Positions 1-5,300 of a stretch of 15,245 bases of DNA are shown piece by piece (position 1 is the stretch's first letter; each line of letters opens with the position of its first letter). The notes under the pieces are model-generated. The model was not told the origin of the DNA. It worked only from the letters and a program-made list of their open reading frames with translations, and made no database searches. This DNA is from Lachnospiraceae bacterium UBA3287 (GTDB taxonomy: Bacteria; Bacillota; Clostridia; Lachnospirales; Lachnospiraceae): the NCBI GenBank assembly GCA_002362155.1, contig DETN01000146.1:1-15245 (forward strand), written 5' to 3'. Made by a program: the position numbers and the translations under genes.

Positions 1-40
1 ATAACTTCCCTTGTTTTTTTAGGGAGGCTTGTTAGATTGC

Positions 41-52
41 GGTAAATTTACC
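41..52. promoter_or_regulatory. 12-bp perfect palindrome upstream of the AAA+ gene
   Basis: GGTAAATTTACC is a perfect inverted repeat centred about 50 bp upstream of the ATG at 98. Its position and symmetry fit an operator for a dimeric regulator, but no convincing -35/-10 pair is visible beside it. A 12-bp AT-rich palindrome can also arise by chance. The call rests on symmetry and location only. Confidence 0.3.
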
Positions 53-97
53 ACTAAGGCAAGTCAAACATTCATACTTAAGAGGAGAAAAAGGCAT

Positions 98-1882
98 ATG
101 AAAAATAACGATATGAACCTTAAGGGAAACAAAGTGACAGGAGCAGTCCTGGAAGTAACGGATGCGGATTATACCAGCTTTAAGGATGCAGCTGCCGGCA
201 GACTGCTGGAAAGCGCCCGCTGCGCACCGGAAGGAACAGGTCTTGCGTTTAAGATCAGACTGGCGGCTGAGGGAGAAGTGATCTGCATGATCATGGGGGA
301 TGCCGGCGCGGAAATGGAAGACTACAAATGGATCTTCGGCTCCGATATCTCCCTTAAGGAAGCAGATCCGGGTCTCTTTTCCTGGGAAAGCGAGGGAGAA
401 GTTTTCTCCTATACCTTCAGGGCAGACAGGGAGGAGGATGGTTACGGACTGGAAGATATCGGGGCACTTTACGAAGCTCTCATGCGGACCGGTGCCGTAA
501 TCAGTCTGCATCTGGACAAAAAAGAGGGGAGGGAAGTTGTCTGCAGGGCCCGGATGGATCTGAAAAGGCCGGCGTCCCTTATGGTCAGGACGCTTCTGGG
601 AAGTCATTTCGTCAGGATGGAAGCAGTCCGGGTTCCGGAGGAAGCTGCAGATGCCGATGAAAGGATCTCACCTGCCTGCGCAGGGCGCTTTATCCGGATG
701 ATCCTTAGTCTGGCGGAGGAAAAGGCTCTGGAAGATTTCCGCAGGGAAAAGGAGAAAGTGGTCACGGAAGAAGATCTTCCCGGAGAACCTCAGGAAGCGG
801 ATAGCTCTGCAGAATTCGTCGGAGCGGAGTGGTCCGGAAATATCGAAGACATGGAATTAAGCGTCCGTGCTTACAACAGTCTGAAAAGAGCCGGCTACTC
901 CACCTATGATGAAATTAAAAATCTTACGGACGAAGAACTGTATCAGATCAGAAACCTGGGCAGAAAGTCTGCGGACCAGATCCGGGAGAAGATTGAAGAA
1001 TTCAGGTTTCGTCCCATCAGAAGGAAGGACATGCCGGAAAAGAAGGACTACGGCGCCATGCTGGATGGACTGATCGGTCTGTCCTCCGTAAAGGCCCAGG
1101 TCAGAAGAATCCGTGCCATGGCCAGGATGAACAGGGATATGCAGGAGAAGGGAATGAAGCCTCTTCCCATCAGCCTGCATATGGGCTTTCTTGGGAATCC
1201 TGGTACGGCAAAGACCACGGCTGCCAGGATCATGGCCGGCATTCTTTATGAAGCCGGGTTCCTGCAAAGCGACCAGATCCTGGAAGTGGGGAGAGGAGAT
1301 CTGATCGGAAAGTACGAAGGCCAGACCGCCCAGAAGGTACAGCAGGTATTTTCCTATGCGGAAGGAAGGCTTCTCTTTATAGACGAAGCCTATTCCCTTC
1401 TGGAGCACTGGGAAGGTGCCTACGGCGACGAAGCCATCAATACCATCGTACAGGAGATGGAAAACAGAAGGAATTCCACTGTGGTGGTATTTGCAGGCTA
1501 TCCGGAGGAAATGGAGGATTTTTTCCAGAGGAATCCGGGTCTTAAGTCCAGAGTGCCTTACATGATCAGGTTTGACGACTACGGACCCGAAGAGCTGCTT
1601 GCCATCACAAGACAGGAGGCGGAAAAAAGGGGCTTCGGTCTTTCGGAGGATGCCGAGGGCAGGATCAGGGAAATCTGTTCTTCTTTCATGAAGGATAAGG
1701 GTTTCGGTAACGGCAGATTCTGCAGGAACCTGGTGGAGAATGCGCTGCTTTCCTATGCGGAAAGATTTTACGGAGGGGAATGCTGCAAAGAAGCAGGGAC
1801 AAAGTTCATGCTTTCCGGAAAGGATTTCATAGCTCCTGAAGGAAAGGAAAACCGCAGAGAGCGCAGAATCGGCTTTTACTGA
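98..1882 (+). CDS. AAA+ ATPase of the CbbX/SpoVK type fused to an RNA polymerase alpha-CTD-like domain
   Basis: Predicted soluble 594-residue protein. The ATG at 98 is chosen because AGGAGA (83-88) lies 9 nt upstream; the reading frame is open further upstream from a TTG at 29, but without a good ribosome site. Residues 1-245 are a region I do not recognise, ending in an acidic linker. Residues 248-302 closely resemble the RNA polymerase alpha C-terminal domain (LSVRAYNSLKRAG, then NLGRKS at 286-291). Residues about 315-570 form a CbbX/SpoVK-like AAA+ module: Walker A GNPGTAKT (366-373), pore-loop-like GKYEGQTAQK, Walker B LLFIDEAY (D429, E430) and an arginine-finger candidate R485 in LKSRV. 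Walker A has Ala where Gly usually precedes the Lys. CbbX-type proteins remodel other proteins using ATP. The alpha-CTD suggests binding to DNA or a transcription complex, which is inference. No partner gene adjoins it. Confidence 0.88.
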   Translation: MKNNDMNLKGNKVTGAVLEVTDADYTSFKDAAAGRLLESARCAPEGTGLAFKIRLAAEGEVICMIMGDAGAEMEDYKWIFGSDISLKEADPGLFSWESEGEVFSYTFRADREEDGYGLEDIGALYEALMRTGAVISLHLDKKEGREVVCRARMDLKRPASLMVRTLLGSHFVRMEAVRVPEEAADADERISPACAGRFIRMILSLAEEKALEDFRREKEKVVTEEDLPGEPQEADSSAEFVGAEWSGNIEDMELSVRAYNSLKRAGYSTYDEIKNLTDEELYQIRNLGRKSADQIREKIEEFRFRPIRRKDMPEKKDYGAMLDGLIGLSSVKAQVRRIRAMARMNRDMQEKGMKPLPISLHMGFLGNPGTAKTTAARIMAGILYEAGFLQSDQILEVGRGDLIGKYEGQTAQKVQQVFSYAEGRLLFIDEAYSLLEHWEGAYGDEAINTIVQEMENRRNSTVVVFAGYPEEMEDFFQRNPGLKSRVPYMIRFDDYGPEELLAITRQEAEKRGFGLSEDAEGRIREICSSFMKDKGFGNGRFCRNLVENALLSYAERFYGGECCKEAGTKFMLSGKDFIAPEGKENRRERRIGFY

Positions 1883-2178
1883 AATGGTCCTGCAAAGACT
1901 GGCCGGGAAGGGGGTGTAAAAAAGGTTCGGAAGCCCGACCCCCTTGAAAAGGCGCTTCTTCCGCATTAAGATAAATGGCAGGGACAAAGGGCGATGGCAC
2001 CGGTCCCTGTTCACTTCTTATATCACCGCTGCCCTTTTAAGGCGGATCCGGTGAAAATCCCCCCATTTTTTAATTACATAGCTTCAGGTCCGGCAGCGCC
2101 GGGTACTTTCCGTGCTTTCTGAGTACATTTTTCAAGTATCCGTAAATGGCATTTCTTTTTATGCCGGCCCTTCGACGG

Positions 2179-2200
2179 GGTGGACCTCTCCACCTTTCTT
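2179..2200 (+). promoter_or_regulatory. Small hairpin with pyrimidine tail in the surface-protein leader
   Basis: GGTGGA and TCCACC form a perfect 6-bp stem around a CCTC loop, followed by TTTCTT. It could be a weak terminator or part of a structured 5' leader. The stem is short and the T tract is interrupted, so the call is weak. Confidence 0.3.
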
Positions 2201-2309
2201 TTCCTGTTCTCTTTTTTTACCCCTACGGAGATTTTTTATGAAGTACAGACGAAGCCCCAGGTCTCCCTGTATCCTTTACAGTCCTGCTGCATAAAACAAG
2301 TTGTATAAG

Positions 2310-2327
2310 GCCGCCTGAGAGGGCGGC
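2310..2327 (+). promoter_or_regulatory. GC-rich hairpin immediately upstream of the surface-protein ribosome site
   Basis: GCCGCC and GGCGGC pair around a 6-nt loop (TGAGAG). The stem ends 4 nt before the AAGGA ribosome site (2331-2335) of the gene starting at 2340. A stable stem so close to the ribosome site could affect translation initiation or protect the mRNA 5' end. Pairing is seen directly; a regulatory role is inference. Confidence 0.4.
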
Positions 2328-2339
2328 GGAAAGGATACT

Positions 2340-5300
2340 ATGAAAAAGTTTGTTATAAAGACAGGAAGGTACAGGAAGCTGCTGTCTCTTTTACTGATCC
2401 TGGTTCTTTTTGTCTGCGCCGCAGTGCCTCCGGCAGAGGCTGAAGCCGCACAGACGGGTGATGAGGAAGAAAGCATTTTACAGGAAACAGAGGCGGATCC
2501 CGCAGAGCCTTCAGAAGAGCCGCAGGATGCCTCCGGGGAGGCGGAAGAAGAGCCTCCCAAGGCAGATGGGGAAGAATCACCTGATCCCTCTTCCGGCACT
2601 GCCGCTCCTGAAGGCCAGGGGGATGAGACCCCTCTTCCTTCTCAGGAAGTACATGAAAACAGAGAAGAGGGCGGAGGGGAAACCTCCGGGGAGATCCCCG
2701 AAAAAAGCAATGAAGAAGTGGAGGAGCTTCCAAAGGACATTGAAGAAGACAGCGAAGGGACTCCGGTAGAAGAAATGGAAGAGGCTGCAGAGGAGTCCGG
2801 GGAGGAAGAACTTCTTATGAAAGCACCTCTTCTCGGAGCATCCGGAGCAGGGTCCCTTCCCGATCCTCTGGGCACCGTGACTGTGGGAAGACAGGGAAGG
2901 ACACCTCTTCCTGTCTACAGCAGATATGTGAACTATACCAGATGCTGGTACGTGATCCACAATAACGTGAAGTACTGGGCCGTATGCTCCAGAGCTTCCG
3001 CTTCCGGGTCGGTGCCTCCGGAGAGCCCGGATTCCAGAACAGTCAAATGCCGCTACAACCACCTGAATGCCGAAGCGGTCAACGGGATCGCAGCATGGCA
3101 GAAGGCCGTGGAAGACAGCTCAACGGTACCCATTAAAAAGAACCAGGGCCATAACGCAAGACTGGCCAAGGCTGTTCTGGTCTCCATGTTTACAAGGGCC
3201 AGTTTCTGGAAGGAAAGCTTCTCCAACTTTACCCTGTCCTATGCAGCTGCCCACCTGCTGGTATCGGATCTGCTCTTTGGAGATGACAATGCGGCCACAG
3301 GGAAAAACTATAACCTGGTCTTCAAAACAACGAAGTCAAACGTAGAGAAATGGCTGGAAGATCCCGGGAACGCGGCCCTGGTGGATTCCTGCAAAGCATA
3401 TATTGCCTATTTCTGGGACGGTGGGTCGGACAGAGGACGCCAGTCAGTTGTGTGGGTGGAAGGCCTTCCCGGCGTCATGGATCTTCGGAAAAGAGCCGAA
3501 GATAAGGAAGGGAACACTGTATCCGGACAGGATCTGACCGGCACCACCTATGTGCTTTATAAAGATCACGGCTGCAGCGAGCCTGCAAAAGACGTTTACG
3601 GGAAAGACGCCGTCTTTGTATGTGATAAAGACGGGGAGGCCGATGCCATCGTACTTCCCATAGGTACCTATTATCTGAAGGAAACAAAGGCCGCTCCCGG
3701 CATGGAACTGGACAAAGAGATCTATACCACAGAACTGGTCAGATCCACGTCCTTCAGCAACTATATCAACTTCCATATGAATAAGGTGACCGATAAGGTC
3801 AAAGATGCAAAGCCCGGAGAGGGCTCCCTGATCATCCAGAAAAGGGACAGCGAGACCGGCAGAGCCAGGGGCGGGGCAAGCCTGCAGGGCGCCGTATATG
3901 ATCTGATCGTAGATCAGGAGGAAGGCGTCACGGACGAGAAAGGTACCTATAAAAACGGAGATGTCTACGGGACTCTCAAGACTGACGAAGAAGGCAGAGC
4001 CTCCCTGGAAAAGATTCCGGAAGGAGCATACATTCTGAAAGAAAGGACGGCTTCCAAAGGTTATAAAGTATCAGTTGAAGCCAGAAAGATCCTGATCGAA
4101 AACGGCAGTACCCTTTCCCTGACAGGAGAGCAGGGCCTTCCCGAAGAGATCATCCGGGCACCCTTCTCATTTGCTAAGACCGGATCCGATGACCGGAAAA
4201 TGGCCGGCGTGGTCTTCCGGGTGACCTGTCAGGAATCCGGAGAGTCATGGGAGATCGTTACCGGAGAAGACGGGATCTATGACTCCCTGAAGGAAAAGGA
4301 ACCCGCAAGACAAAGGCTCCTCTACGGGACTTACCTTCTGGAGGAGCTTCCCTGCCCTGCCAATGAAGGCTATACCCTTTGTGAAAGCGAAACATTCAGG
4401 GTGGGAAGCGAAAAAGCCGTCGATCTGGGCACCTTCGTGAACTACCGGGGACCTTCTGCCGGGACGGTTCTGACTGACGAAAAGGGAAACAGGTACCTGA
4501 AGGCCGGAGGCAGGATCACCCTGAAGGATACTGTGACCCTGCATGACATGCTGGACTATAAGGATCAGGAGATCAGGCTGAAGGGACGTCTGGTGGATGC
4601 AGAGACAAGAGAAACTGTCGCTGAGGCTGAAAAGAAAGTGACTCTGGAATCGGCGGAGCAGACTCTTATCATGGACTTTGAACTGGATGCGTCCGGCCTT
4701 GGCGGAAAGAGCCTTGTGGCCTTTGAGTATGTCTATGACAAAGACGGAAAACTGATCACAAAGCATGAAAATCTCAGGGATAAAAATCAGACAGTTCATT
4801 TCCCTGCCATTCAGACCACGGCAGTGTGTGAAGGTACGGAGGATCAGGTGCTTTCTTCCTGCAGAAATGCGCTGATCCGGGACACCGTCAGCTATACAGG
4901 TCTGGAAGGCGGAAAGACCTACAGGATCGACGGAATCCTCTATGACACGGCCGACGGAAAGCCCTTCCTTGCCGGCGGCAGCCAGGTAAAAAGCTCTGTA
5001 TCCTTTACGGCGGAGGCATCCGGGCAGGGCAGTGTCACAGCAGAGTTTTCCTTTGATATTCCCAAGGATATGGAAGGAAAGGTACTGGTGGCTGCAGAGA
5101 GTCTTTTTAACGCAGGAGGAGATCTCCTGGCAGAGCATAAGGATCTGAAGGATGAAAAGCAGACCGTCTGGGTACCCGGCATCGGTACACAGGCCCAGGA
5201 CCTTATGACAGGAGACCATGCGGGCACCGTTTCGGAACAAACTTCTTTCAGGGATAAAGTTACCTATACCGGTCTTTCCCCGAAGAAGAAATATGAAATC

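Larger units (their letters stand above)
1883..2339. other. Gene-free intergenic region between the AAA+ gene and the surface-protein gene
   Basis: This 457-bp stretch holds no credible gene; the only open frame (about 60 codons from 2112) lacks a ribosome site and resembles nothing. Several inverted repeats are visible: AAGGGGG/CCCCCTT (1908-1914 with 1939-1945), CAGGGAC/GTCCCTG (1979-1985 with 2003-2009, followed by a moderately T-rich stretch that may end the upstream transcript), GGTGGA/TCCACC (2179-2194), CTGTA/TACAG (2267-2281) and GCCGCC/GGCGGC (2310-2327). Pyrimidine-rich tracts run from about 2187 to 2219. I do not recognise a known riboswitch and see no clear promoter. Confidence 0.6.

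Noticed and set aside
1908..1945. AAGGGGG...CCCCCTT inverted repeat considered as the terminator of the AAA+ gene
   Set aside because: The loop is 24 nt and no T tract follows; the second repeat at 1979-2009 is a slightly better candidate but also weak.
2112..2294. Small plus-strand open frame of 60 codons in the leader of the surface-protein gene
   Set aside because: There is no ribosome site before its start, its composition is like translated non-coding sequence, and it overlaps inverted repeats.
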